Shown here one piece after another: positions 1-8,767 of a DNA stretch of 64,000 bases (the stretch's first letter is position 1; every line of letters starts with the position of its first letter). Origin of the DNA: Dongia_B sp964406155 (GTDB lineage: Bacteria > Pseudomonadota > Alphaproteobacteria > Dongiales > Dongiaceae). The position numbers were made by a program, and so were the translations under genes. The DNA is taken from the NCBI GenBank assembly GCA_964406155.1, contig CAYOQR010000013.1, forward strand, positions 1 to 64,000. Reading direction: 5' to 3'. The notes under the pieces were generated by a model. That model saw only the letters and a list, made by a program, of their open reading frames with translations. It had not been told where the DNA came from and made no database searches.

Positions 1-1088
1 ACGGGCCGCAGATCGATCTCGTCTCCTTGACGGCCAGGACCCCTGGGGGCGGCAGCCTCTCCGGCTCCGGCAAGATCGCGCTCGACGGCAACCGGCCGAT
101 CACCCTTTCTCTGAAGGCCAATCAGGCGCAATTGGTCGATACCCAGATGGCTTCCGTCGTGACGGATGCCGATCTTGGCATCAATGGTGACCTCGAGCAT
201 CGCATCGCCCTGACCGGCACGGTCAAGATCCGCAAGGCGGAGATCCGCATCCCCGACAGCCTGCCGCCCAGCGTACAGACCATTCCGGTGGTCGAAGCCA
301 ATGCCTCGCCGGCGCGCAAGGCCCGCATCGAAGCCAGCCAGCAACAGCCGGCCAAGTCGCTTGGCATCGCTCTCGATCTTACCATCGACGCCCCGCAACA
401 GGTTTCGATCCGCGGCCGCGGATTGGATGCGGAAATGGGCGGCAAGTTGAAGATCACCGGATCGGCGAACAAGCCGATCATCACCGGCACCCTGGCGATG
501 CGGCGCGGCACCCTCGACCTGCTCGGCCGGCATCTGGATTTCGATCGCGGCCAGGTGATCTTCGATGGCGGCGAAGTGATCGATCCCCTGCTGGATTTCG
601 AAGCCAAGACCAAGGCTGAAACCTATGACATCATCGTCACCGTCAGCGGCAGTGCCAGCGCGCCTAAATTCGCTCTCAGCTCCAACCCGGACCTGCCTCA
701 GGACGAAATCCTGGCCCGCATGCTCTTCGGCAAGGCGGCAGGCTCGCTGAGCCCGCTCGAAGCCCTGCAGCTTGCCCAGGCGGCAGCGTCGCTGGCCGGC
801 GTCGAGACCGGTCCCGGTATCCTCGACAAGCTGCGCCAGGCGACCGGCCTCGACCGCCTCAGCGTCGATACCGGCCAATCCGACAGCTCAGGCAAGAGCA
901 GCGGCCCCAGCCTCAGCGCCGGCCGCTATGTCAGCGAAGGCGTCTATGTCGGCGTCAAGCAGGGCGCGCAACCCAATAGCAGTGCGGCGACGGTCGAGAT
1001 CGACGTCACACCGCATATCAAAGTCGAAACCGATGTCGGCGCCGATGCCGGCAGCAAAGTCGGCGTGAACATGCAGTGGGACTATTGA
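1..1088 (+). CDS. tamB: Translocation and assembly module protein TamB, C-terminal part (5' end outside window)
   Basis: The frame is open from position 3 with no upstream stop, so the start lies outside the window and about 360 C-terminal residues are visible. They match the C-terminal TamB (DUF490) domain: alternating short beta-strands, a segment around 450-520 of the form 'GGKLKITGSANKPIITG', and an aromatic end (WDY). TamB is an inner-membrane-anchored periplasmic beta-groove protein that works with the outer-membrane protein TamA in outer-membrane protein and lipid homeostasis. tamA would be expected just upstream, outside the window. The family is clear from the sequence; the role is family knowledge. 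Confidence 0.85.
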   Translation, partial: GPQIDLVSLTARTPGGGSLSGSGKIALDGNRPITLSLKANQAQLVDTQMASVVTDADLGINGDLEHRIALTGTVKIRKAEIRIPDSLPPSVQTIPVVEANASPARKARIEASQQQPAKSLGIALDLTIDAPQQVSIRGRGLDAEMGGKLKITGSANKPIITGTLAMRRGTLDLLGRHLDFDRGQVIFDGGEVIDPLLDFEAKTKAETYDIIVTVSGSASAPKFALSSNPDLPQDEILARMLFGKAAGSLSPLEALQLAQAAASLAGVETGPGILDKLRQATGLDRLSVDTGQSDSSGKSSGPSLSAGRYVSEGVYVGVKQGAQPNSSAATVEIDVTPHIKVETDVGADAGSKVGVNMQWDY

Positions 1089-1189
1089 TGTTGCTCCGCC
1101 GGCCCTCTAGGCTGGCGGTCCTGGCGCGAAGAAAGGGGCACGCTATCCCGCTGCCCCCGCCAATTGGCAATCAATCGCAATGAGTGGTG

Positions 1190-1801
1190 ATGATCTTGAT
1201 CGAAGCGGTGATTTTCGATTTCGGCGGCGTGCTGGTCGACTGGAATCCGGAACATCTCTATCGCAAGCTGATTTCCGATCCGGTGCAGCGCCACTGGTTC
1301 CTGACCGAGGTCTGTTCGCCGGCCTGGAATTATGAACAGGATCGCGGGCGCGAGTGGAGCGAAGCCATTGCCCTCAAAGTCGCGGAACATCCGCAGCATG
1401 CGCCGCTGATCCGGGCCTATCGCGAGAGATGGCCGGAAATGTGCGCCGGCACCCTGGCCGAAGGCGTCGACCTGCATCGCCGGCTGAAAGCGGCGCAGAT
1501 CCCGCTCTACGGCCTCACCAACTGGTCAGCCGAGACCTTCGATATCGGGGCGCGGATGTTCCCCATCCTGAACGATTTCCATCATGTCGCGGTTTCCGGC
1601 CGGCTGAAAATGGTGAAGCCGGATCCCGAAATCTATCTGCACCTGCTGCGGCGCTGCAATCTGACCGCCGAACGCTGCGTCTTCCTGGATGACAGCCTCC
1701 GCAATGTGGAAGCGGCCCGCGCGCTCGGTATCCATGGCGTGCACTATACTGATGGAACGTCAGTGGTGGCCGCCCTGAGGCAATTGGGATTGCCGGTCTG
1801 A
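1190..1801 (+). CDS. HAD-superfamily phosphatase (YihX-like)
   Basis: 203 residues. HAD motif I is at the N-terminus (VIFDFGGVLVDW, with the nucleophile and acid Asp residues), followed by a helical cap, motif II in 'GLTNWS', and motifs III/IV in 'MVKPDPEIY' and 'CVFLDDS'. This order and length match the small HAD phosphatases related to the glucose-1-phosphate phosphatase YihX; the substrate cannot be read from sequence. GTG codons at 1184 and 1187 precede the ATG at 1190 and could be the true start. The gene follows tamB by about 100 bases and converges on otsA. Confidence 0.8.
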   Translation: MILIEAVIFDFGGVLVDWNPEHLYRKLISDPVQRHWFLTEVCSPAWNYEQDRGREWSEAIALKVAEHPQHAPLIRAYRERWPEMCAGTLAEGVDLHRRLKAAQIPLYGLTNWSAETFDIGARMFPILNDFHHVAVSGRLKMVKPDPEIYLHLLRRCNLTAERCVFLDDSLRNVEAARALGIHGVHYTDGTSVVAALRQLGLPV

Positions 1802-1819
1802 GGCAGGGCCGGCAGCGAC

Positions 1820-3187
1820 CTAATCCGAGCGCAACTGCGCCAGGAAATGCCGGCACCAATCACCGGCGGATTGAGAGCGCACGGTTTCCTGCAGGATCCG
1901 CATGCGGTCCTGGCGTTCCCCGAGCGGCATGGTGACGGCCTGATGCACGGCCTCCGCGATCTCATCAGGATCGTAGGGATTGACGATGATCGCCTGATCC
2001 ATGCTTTCAGCCGCACCCGCAAATTTCGAGAGGATCAGGACCCCAGGATCGGCTTCGTCCTGCGCCGCCACATATTCCTTCGCCACCAGATTCATCCCGT
2101 CACGCAGCGGCGTGACGAGACCGACCTGAGCCGCGCGGTAGAACCCTGCCAGCAGCCGGCGGGGCACGCCGCGCGTGATGTAGCGCAAGGGCACCCAGTC
2201 AAACTCGGCAAATTTGCCGTTCACCTTGCCGCAAAGACGATCAAGGTCCCGCTTCAGGCTCTGATAGCGGATGACATCCTCGCGCGACCGGGCCGCGATC
2301 TGCAGATAGCTGACCTTACTTCGATGCTGCGGAAAGCGCGTCAGAAGCCGCGAATAGGCTTCGAACCGATTGGCGAGGCCCTTCGAGTAGTCCAGGCGGT
2401 CGACACCGATGATCAGCTTCCGCCCGACCAGGCTTTCATGCATGCGCCGCGTCTCCGGACTCCGGCCGGCATTGACCGCTGCCTTGGCGAAGGCATCGGC
2501 GTCTATGCCGACCGGCGTTGCGATGGCCCGGACATGGCGCGTGCCCGCATCGATCAGCCCCTGGGCATTGGTCCGCGCGTTTAGATACTGTGCCGCGCAG
2601 GCTTCGAAATTCTGCCGGTCCGCCTCGGTCTGGAATCCGACCACATCATAGTCGCAGAGATGAGACAGCATCTCTTTCGCACAAGGCAGGGCGTCCATGA
2701 TGACGGGTGGCGCAAAAGGGATATGCAGGAAGAATCCGATGCGCTGACCCTGATTGTGCCGCCGCAAGGCCGCCGCCAGCGGAATCAGGTGATAGTCATG
2801 GACCCAGATCATATCGTCCGGCCGCAGCAGCGGGATCAGCGCCGAGGCGAAATCCTCATTGGTCTTCAGATATCCCTGGTAGTCCTCGCGCAGGAAATCC
2901 ACCAGGCCGAGGCGGAAATGCAGCAGCGGCCATAACGTGCTGTTGGAAAATCCCACATAGAACTGCTTGTAATCCTTCTCGCCGAGATCGATCGTCGCGT
3001 AAGTCACTTTCTTCCGCTCGACCAAGGTCGGCGCCTCGCTGGTGGCGGCGGCCGTCTGGCCGCTCCAGCCGAACCACAGCACCTCGCCCTTGAGGGCCTC
3101 CTGGAGCGCCACCGCCAGACCGCCCGCCTTCTGTTGGCGCTCGCTCGGCGGCGCCACACGGTTTGAGACGATTACGAGACGCGCCAT
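1820..3187 (-). CDS. otsA: Trehalose-6-phosphate synthase
   Basis: 455 residues, the usual OtsA length. It is a GT20 glycosyltransferase joining UDP-glucose to glucose-6-phosphate. Visible motifs include the N-terminal 'VIVSNRVAPP', the glycine-rich 'KAGGLAVAL', 'VHDYHLIPL', 'GVDRLDYSKGL' in the donor-binding domain, and 'LRDGMNLVAKEYVA' plus 'LILSKFAGAA' near the C-terminus. It is the last gene of a minus-strand operon with otsB and a GH15 enzyme; its ATG lies 16 nt inside the preceding gene, implying translational coupling. The unit would make trehalose, a compatible solute and stress protectant. Confidence 0.96.
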   Translation of the reverse strand: MARLVIVSNRVAPPSERQQKAGGLAVALQEALKGEVLWFGWSGQTAAATSEAPTLVERKKVTYATIDLGEKDYKQFYVGFSNSTLWPLLHFRLGLVDFLREDYQGYLKTNEDFASALIPLLRPDDMIWVHDYHLIPLAAALRRHNQGQRIGFFLHIPFAPPVIMDALPCAKEMLSHLCDYDVVGFQTEADRQNFEACAAQYLNARTNAQGLIDAGTRHVRAIATPVGIDADAFAKAAVNAGRSPETRRMHESLVGRKLIIGVDRLDYSKGLANRFEAYSRLLTRFPQHRSKVSYLQIAARSREDVIRYQSLKRDLDRLCGKVNGKFAEFDWVPLRYITRGVPRRLLAGFYRAAQVGLVTPLRDGMNLVAKEYVAAQDEADPGVLILSKFAGAAESMDQAIIVNPYDPDEIAEAVHQAVTMPLGERQDRMRILQETVRSQSAGDWCRHFLAQLRSD

Positions 3188-4965
3188 ACGCCCTCCTCCC
3201 AGCTTCGGCTCAAGCGCAAGGCGGAATGAATCAGGCCGACCATGGAATAGGTTTGCGGGAAGTTGCCCCAGAGCTCGCCGCTCCCCAAGGCGACATCCTC
3301 ACTCAGCAGGCCGACATGGTTGCGCAGATCCAGAATACGCTGGAACAGATTGCGTGCTTCTTGCCGCCGACCGCAGGCGACCAGCGTGTCGATGTACCAG
3401 AACGAGCAAACGAGAAAGGCTGTCTCGGGGGCACCGAAATCATCGGCGTCGGTGTAGCGCATCATCAACCCGTCGCGCAGCAGCCGCTCCTCCATGACCC
3501 GCAATGTCGAGAGAAAGCGCGGATCGTCATATGAGACGATGCCGATCTCCGGCATCAGCAGCAAAGCCGCATCGACCTCGGTGCCGCCGATGCTGCCGGC
3601 GAAATACTGTCCCTCCTCATTCCAGGCGCCGGCGACGATCTTGGCACGCAAGGCCGCCGCACGCGCCATCCATTGCGCGGAATCCTCCGTCTCGCCGACC
3701 TTGCCGGCGACGAGGCCCAGACGATGTATGGCGGCCCAGCACATCATCGCCGAAAAGGTATGCGGCCGGCTGCGGCCGCGATATTCCCAGATGCCGGCAT
3801 CCGGCTCCAAAGCAACCGCTTCCGCCACCAGAGCGATGGGGCGCAATTGCTGATAAAGGCTGAGATCGCCGGGCCGGGGCAGGCGTTCGTCCCAGAACAT
3901 CTGCGCTGCCGCCAGGATGACGGAACCATAGATATCGTTCTGGCGCTGCGCTGCGGCCGCATTGCCGACCCGCACCGGCCCCATGCCGTGGAAACCCCGC
4001 AAGCCGCTGGCGCTGATTTCCTCGGTGGAGGAACCCGGAACGATCGGATAAAGCGGCGCCAGCTTGCCGAGATCGGTGGAGAGCACGGCATTCAGCACAT
4101 AGGTCAGATAATTCTCCATCGTCAGGGTCGCACCCAGACGGTTGAGCGAATGCACGGTGAAGAAAGCGTCGCGCATCCAGCAATAGCGGTAATCCCAGTT
4201 GCGCCCGCTATGGGCATGTTCCGGCAGCGAGGTCGTGAGCGCGGCGACGATGGCGCCGGTATCCTCGTAACTGCAGAGCTTCAGGGTGATGGCGGCACGG
4301 ATCACCGCTTCCTGCCACTCGAAGGGAACCGCCAGATCGCGCACCCAGTCCTGCCAATAGGCGGTCGTCTCCTCGAGAAACTCCCGGGTCAGCATATCCG
4401 GCTTCTCCGGCACGCTTTCATCGCTGCCGATCAGCAGATTGACCGGACGATGCAGGATGAAGGGCACCTCCTGAGCCACATAGGAAACCGGCATATCCGT
4501 CGTCAGCCGCAAGACATCGGCGCCGGACACGAAGCGCATGTGATTGCTGCCGAAGGTCTTCTCCGGCTTTCCCGTGCCGTAGCCGAAACTCGGCCGGAGG
4601 CGAATGGTCACCCGGCAGCGGCCGCTCACCGGCTCGATACGGCGGATGATCATGGGTGGCCTGAATTGCCGGCCGAAGCGTTTGAACCGCGGTGCGAAAT
4701 CAACCACCCGCAAGCTGGCGCCGTCTTCCGTCGTCATGATGGTTTCGACCACCGCCGTATTGCGCAGATAACGCTGCTCCGATCCGGCGAAGCGATCCAG
4801 GACGATGTCCATGAAGCCATGATCCGGGTCCGGATCGTTGACCAGCGCATTGAAGAAGGGATCGCCGTCCAGGCGCGGGAAGCAGAACCAGATATGTCGT
4901 GCCATGCGATCGATCAAGCTTGCGATGGTGCAGTTGCCGATCGCCGCGAAATCCATCTGCTTCAT
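3172..4965 (-). CDS. Glycoside hydrolase family 15 protein (glucoamylase-like/trehalase-like)
   Basis: 597 residues from ATG 4965. That start overlaps the otsB stop as ATGA and is preferred to an in-frame start at 5007 buried in otsB. An N-terminal beta-sandwich ('IGNCTIASLIDRMARHIWFCFP') is followed by an (alpha/alpha)6 barrel with GH15 signatures: 'GRNWDYRYCWMRDAFFT', a catalytic-acid region 'GIWEYRGRSRPHTFS', and 'GNFPQTYSMVGLIHSALRL' with an upstream acidic stretch at the second catalytic site. GH15 enzymes act on alpha-glucosides; some bacterial members hydrolyse trehalose. Its place between otsB and otsA suggests trehalose or glucan turnover, which is inference. No signal peptide is visible, so it is probably cytoplasmic. 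Confidence 0.9.
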   Translation of the reverse strand: MKQMDFAAIGNCTIASLIDRMARHIWFCFPRLDGDPFFNALVNDPDPDHGFMDIVLDRFAGSEQRYLRNTAVVETIMTTEDGASLRVVDFAPRFKRFGRQFRPPMIIRRIEPVSGRCRVTIRLRPSFGYGTGKPEKTFGSNHMRFVSGADVLRLTTDMPVSYVAQEVPFILHRPVNLLIGSDESVPEKPDMLTREFLEETTAYWQDWVRDLAVPFEWQEAVIRAAITLKLCSYEDTGAIVAALTTSLPEHAHSGRNWDYRYCWMRDAFFTVHSLNRLGATLTMENYLTYVLNAVLSTDLGKLAPLYPIVPGSSTEEISASGLRGFHGMGPVRVGNAAAAQRQNDIYGSVILAAAQMFWDERLPRPGDLSLYQQLRPIALVAEAVALEPDAGIWEYRGRSRPHTFSAMMCWAAIHRLGLVAGKVGETEDSAQWMARAAALRAKIVAGAWNEEGQYFAGSIGGTEVDAALLLMPEIGIVSYDDPRFLSTLRVMEERLLRDGLMMRYTDADDFGAPETAFLVCSFWYIDTLVACGRRQEARNLFQRILDLRNHVGLLSEDVALGSGELWGNFPQTYSMVGLIHSALRLSRSWEEGVWRVS

Positions 4966-5705
4966 CCTGCTCTGCCCTCCCGCACGGCCTGGAATCCCTG
5001 CAGCCAATCGCGCACATGGGCCGGTTGACCGCCAAAACTTGTTTCGACATGCAAGGCGATACCGCCCAGTTTCTCGACAGCGGCAAAGCCGTCCTGGTCG
5101 GTGACATCGTCACCGATGAAGACCGGCCGACGCCCCTTGAACGGCAATGCCTGCATCAACTGATCGACGGCCGTCCCCTTGTCAGCCGTCGGCATGCGTA
5201 GCTCATAAGCCATTTTCGCCGGCAGAACCGTGAAACAGCCGTCGCTCTCTTGCATCAACTCATCAGCGATCCGCCGCGCCGCTTCGCCGGCAGCGGGTGC
5301 GCGGCGGTAATGAATACCGACGCCACCGATCTTTTCCTCGATCTCCACACCCGGCCAGGCACAGGCGAAATCCGTGAGGCGTGTCTTCCAATGCGACGGC
5401 CAGATCGGTTGTCGCGGTGCCTCTCTCGTATCGCGCCAATGAATGATTGCACCATGCTCGCCGGCCAGGATCAGATCCGCCGGTGTGAGCAGCCGCATCA
5501 GGCTGCCGATCGACCGGCCGCTCACGATCGCCAGCGCGCCGCGCAGCGCGGCCTGCACCATGGTCAGAAGTGGCGGCAGAGTCTCCGGCACGATCACGCG
5601 ATCGGGAGCGTCGGCAATATCGATCAGCGTGCCGTCCAGATCGAGGAACAGCGCGAGATCTGCTGACGGCTCAGGTGGAAGGTGGGATGATATCCAAGAC
5701 GTCAT
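4962..5705 (-). CDS. otsB: Trehalose-6-phosphate phosphatase
   Basis: 247 residues from ATG 5705; an in-frame ATG at 5741 would add 12 residues. It belongs to the HAD superfamily with motif I 'FLDLDGTLIDIA' near residue 20, matching E. coli OtsB spacing, then 'IVSGRSIGSL', 'LAGEHGAIIHW' and the C-terminal 'VFIGDDVTDQDGFAAV' metal-binding motif. It removes phosphate from trehalose-6-phosphate made by OtsA. It is the first gene of the otsB-GH15-otsA unit, so the promoter should lie in 5706-5928. Confidence 0.95.
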   Translation of the reverse strand: MTSWISSHLPPEPSADLALFLDLDGTLIDIADAPDRVIVPETLPPLLTMVQAALRGALAIVSGRSIGSLMRLLTPADLILAGEHGAIIHWRDTREAPRQPIWPSHWKTRLTDFACAWPGVEIEEKIGGVGIHYRRAPAAGEAARRIADELMQESDGCFTVLPAKMAYELRMPTADKGTAVDQLMQALPFKGRRPVFIGDDVTDQDGFAAVEKLGGIALHVETSFGGQPAHVRDWLQGFQAVREGRAG

Positions 5706-5821
5706 CCGTTCTGGTCTAGGGCAGTCAGTCGCATGGCGCAACCTTCAATCCCCGATGTCGTCGGATGCACGGCGGCAAACGCCGATTTTTCCTGCAAAAC
5801 AAGCGATCGATGCGGATCACA

Positions 5822-5848
5822 TGACCGTGATATGGATTCTCTCGGTCA
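5822..5848. promoter_or_regulatory. Inverted repeat upstream of the trehalose operon
   Basis: A dyad TGACCG (5822-5827) / CGGTCA (5843-5848) with a 15-nt spacer lies about 120 bp upstream of the otsB start, in the only non-coding segment before the operon. It could be an operator or half of a leader hairpin. No convincing -35/-10 pair was found beside it, so regulatory function is a guess. Confidence 0.25.
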
Positions 5849-5928
5849 CAAGATTCGCGCAGTCGTTGCAGCATTCTTGCATTGAAGTGCTGTAACCCGG
5901 CGTTGCACGACGAGAAGAGTCTCTCGCG

Positions 5929-7089
5929 TCATCCGACCCGTAACGCCTGTGCGCGCCGGCTTCGAATCATGCGCGCGATCAGATAGGCCAGGAAGATCGC
6001 CAGCAGAACACCCGGAAAACCGTGCGGCCCGAACAGATCCATCGCCAGGCCGCAAATCACCGAACCGATCAGGGCACCGAGCCCCCACATGGTGGAGAAG
6101 GCCGATGTGCCGGCCACGAGATCCGCTCCCTGGAAACGATCGCCCAGCTCCGCGAGACCAACCGTATAGATGCCGAAACCAGCAGCCCCCATCACCACCG
6201 CCAGCGGCCACAACCACAAGGTCGCGATGGCGAAGGGCAGGAGAACAAGGCATGTCGCGGCAACCAGGAAGCAACCGATCATCGTCGCCGGCTTCGATGT
6301 CCGGTCGGCGATGGTGCCGATGGGGATCTGGAAGAAGACATTGCCCAGCGCCAAGGCCGTGATCGCCAAGGCCGCGTCCTCGACCGTCATTCCCATGCGC
6401 ACGCCATAGACCGAGAGGAAGCTCAACATCCCACCGTCGAAAATCGCATGCACGCAGATGGCGATCAGCAACATCGGCGCTTTGGGGGCGAAACGCAGGA
6501 TCGAAACATGTTCCTGCTCCTCGCCGCCGGCATCGTCCGAGACCCGGGAGATCGGCAAGGTCGCGAGGAAAAGAACAACCGCGCCGATCGCAAAGGGCAG
6601 GTATCCATGAATCCCTGCCCATCCAACCACTGCCGGCCCGATCCCGAAGGTGGCGGAAATGCAGGTCGCATAGACACCCACGATCAAGGCCCGCGACGAT
6701 CCTTTCGCACTGTCCAGCACCCAGGCCTCGCTGAGCGCGAACAAGGTCGCGACGAAGACGCCTTGCAGGAGGCGCAGCGGGAACCAGGCCCAAAGCGACG
6801 GCCAGGTCGGATAAGCCAGAAAGACGAGGCCCGTGGCGATAGCCATGAAGACGGCGACCCGCTTGGCGCCGAAACTATGGGAGAGCTTCGGAATGATGAG
6901 CCCGGCGAGCAGAATGCCGACCGGCGCCATTGCGGAATTCAGGCCGATGACCTGCGGACTGACACCATGGCTTTCCATGTTCAACGACAGCAAGGGGAAC
7001 ATCTCGCCCAGCGAGAAGGAAAACACGCAGACCGCCGCGCAAGCCGCGACGAGGTTTCGCCAGTTGACGCTGTCTGTGGTCTTCTGCAC
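5929..7089 (-). CDS. MFS transporter (YcaD-like drug/metabolite exporter type)
   Basis: 386 residues with about 12 hydrophobic segments. The loop between TM2 and TM3 carries an MFS motif-A-like stretch ('LSHSFGAKRVAVF'), and there is a second motif-A-like stretch, 'IADRTSKPATMIG', in the C-terminal half, so both six-helix halves are present. The TM4 region, 'RLLQGVFVATLFALSEAWVLD', resembles the YcaD/NarK-like sugar or drug MFS branch. Substrate and direction are not predictable. It stands alone, codirectional with the trehalose operon but separated from it by over 200 bp. Confidence 0.85.
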   Translation of the reverse strand: MQKTTDSVNWRNLVAACAAVCVFSFSLGEMFPLLSLNMESHGVSPQVIGLNSAMAPVGILLAGLIIPKLSHSFGAKRVAVFMAIATGLVFLAYPTWPSLWAWFPLRLLQGVFVATLFALSEAWVLDSAKGSSRALIVGVYATCISATFGIGPAVVGWAGIHGYLPFAIGAVVLFLATLPISRVSDDAGGEEQEHVSILRFAPKAPMLLIAICVHAIFDGGMLSFLSVYGVRMGMTVEDAALAITALALGNVFFQIPIGTIADRTSKPATMIGCFLVAATCLVLLPFAIATLWLWPLAVVMGAAGFGIYTVGLAELGDRFQGADLVAGTSAFSTMWGLGALIGSVICGLAMDLFGPHGFPGVLLAIFLAYLIARMIRSRRAQALRVG

Positions 7090-7634
7090 CGGAGGCTCCG
7101 CATCATTCGGCCCGTCGAGGCCGTCTTTCCATCATCGAACACACAACCATCGCCTGCATTGGGCGTCACGGTCGCGCTGCTGGATACAGCACGTCCCACC
7201 CATCGATGTCAAAGCTGTCAGGAAAAAAGACTCCTCCTTATGGCGGGGCCCCTGGGCGCCCACGATCAAGAAAGAATCATGTGATCTGGAAAAATACTGA
7301 AAGCCGCTCAAGCCGGCTTCACCAGCCAGCCTTCCCATGGTCCTGGCCAAGCTTAGGCCATCGGCGGAAATATGATGCTTTTCAGCGGCATAGCTCCCCT
7401 ACCGGGAACTGCGGGAAGCGGCAGTTTCGCCCCGGCTTATTGCGCCGAAACGCGGATGGCGGAATTCCGGTACCGGGAGCACATGTCGACAGCAACTTGC
7501 CCTGCATAAGAAGACAGGCTGCCACTCGCTGCCGACATGGGAGATTGTTCCGGGCCACACCGCTCTCGGTGGCTGCAAGCCGTCACGGGTAGGCCGTCTG
7601 GTTGTCCCGACGGAATGGCGGTAGCGGCCTTGCG
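7090..7634. other. 545-bp segment without a recognisable gene
   Basis: This segment lies between the start of the MFS gene and the end of the methyltransferase gene. It is less GC-rich than its surroundings around 7200-7300 and contains a GC-rich inverted stretch near 7238-7255 and a short dyad TGGCC (7344-7348) / GGCCA (7356-7360). Short open frames exist on both strands, but none has a ribosome binding site or a recognisable product. It should hold the MFS promoter (minus strand) and possibly the decayed remains of a gene. Confidence 0.5.
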
Positions 7635-8417
7635 TCAGGCCTTGGCGAAGTGAAGATGGGCATAGGTCTCTGTCACGCCGGCATCGTTGCGCGGCACGAT
7701 CTCGATGAAATCGACGGCGATCTCCGGAGATATCGACCGGACGATCTCAGCCAATTGCGCCGTCGAAAGCGTCCAGTTCAGGTTGTTCAGCCGCCGCCGC
7801 TGGTCAGTTGCCGGAAACTGGATGAAGGTCTGGCTGCCGGACCACATCAGGCCGATCAGGCTGCCAAAATATCGCTTGAGATGCCGATCCGGGATCTTGG
7901 AGCAGACATGCCATGATCCGATGTAGTCGGGCTTCCCCTCGCGCGCGGAAACCAGCGTTCCATCGCCGATGACATCGAGAAAGGGCCTCTTCTCGGTCAT
8001 CAGCTCAGGCCCGACGAAATCCGCGGCCAGATTCAGAAACGCCTGATCGACATCCATCCCGCGAAACTTTCGCGCATCGAGGAATTCCACGATCGCCTTG
8101 CCGAGACGCAGGCTGCCGCAACCATAATCGATGAACCGATGATGAGGCTGCATGCCGTGCCTGGTCATGACATCCAGCAATTCGGTCGAACTGCGGATCG
8201 GCCGGGCATTCCTGCCGATCGCAGCGTGATCCTGCTGACGGGCCAGGCGCTTCTTGACGATATCGGCATAGAATTGTTCATAGGGCGCCGTGGGTGAAAT
8301 CAGGCGCCAGATCGGATAACGCAGGAACCGTTGATAGGCCGTCGTCAAGAACACGTTGCTACACCTTATCTGGAAAGACCCGCCGGCCGCGCTTGGACGA
8401 CCGGATATGGCCGGCAT
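7635..8417 (-). CDS. Class I SAM-dependent methyltransferase-like protein, target unknown
   Basis: 260 residues from the furthest upstream ATG; the first 30 or so residues look unlike a domain, so the real start may be internal. A Rossmann-type motif I, 'HRFIDYGCGSLRLGKAIVEF', sits near residues 92-110, followed by an acidic residue after strand 2 ('RGMDVDQAFL'), as in class I methyltransferases. The C-terminal half ('IGSWHVCSKIPDRHLKRYFG', 'IQFPATDQRRRL') is family-specific and I cannot assign a substrate. It is monocistronic, divergent from the two-component system at 8768 with 350 bp between them. Confidence 0.6.
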   Translation of the reverse strand: MPAISGRPSAAGGSFQIRCSNVFLTTAYQRFLRYPIWRLISPTAPYEQFYADIVKKRLARQQDHAAIGRNARPIRSSTELLDVMTRHGMQPHHRFIDYGCGSLRLGKAIVEFLDARKFRGMDVDQAFLNLAADFVGPELMTEKRPFLDVIGDGTLVSAREGKPDYIGSWHVCSKIPDRHLKRYFGSLIGLMWSGSQTFIQFPATDQRRRLNNLNWTLSTAQLAEIVRSISPEIAVDFIEIVPRNDAGVTETYAHLHFAKA

Positions 8418-8767
8418 CTTGCGACAGGCAGTTGATTGATTCCCGCCATCCTGACGGTATTGGTGCGCAGTCTAGAAGCGGCGCGGCCCAGCCGGCCTGT
8501 CGGAGATTTTACAAATCTGTATAGTCTTCAGGGGCAATTGTGGCAGGTACGCGCCCGGCGGGGCCAAACTCGGAATATCGGGCCTACTCAAGGCGCTCGA
8601 ATTCCGGCAAGGTAGATGACAGTCCACTCGGGCACATCTCGAGAAGCTGGGGCCGCCATTGACGATCGCGCCATCTCCCGGCGAGGAGAAATCCGGTCAC
8701 GTCAGCGGCCTCCGGCGCTTCGACCGCCCGCCCCAAAGTTGAGCGTATTAGCGGCACGACATCGCAT
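8418..8767. other. Divergent intergenic region with a perfect AT-rich palindrome
   Basis: 350 bp between the methyltransferase (minus) and the response regulator (plus). It contains AGATTT-TAC-AAATCT (8504-8518), a perfect 6+3+6 dyad, directly followed by TATAGT (8520-8525), which could be a -10 element with a poor -35 (CTGTCG, 8497-8502). The rest is GC-rich with no supported gene; a small minus-strand open frame running into the response regulator start has no coding character. Confidence 0.4.
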
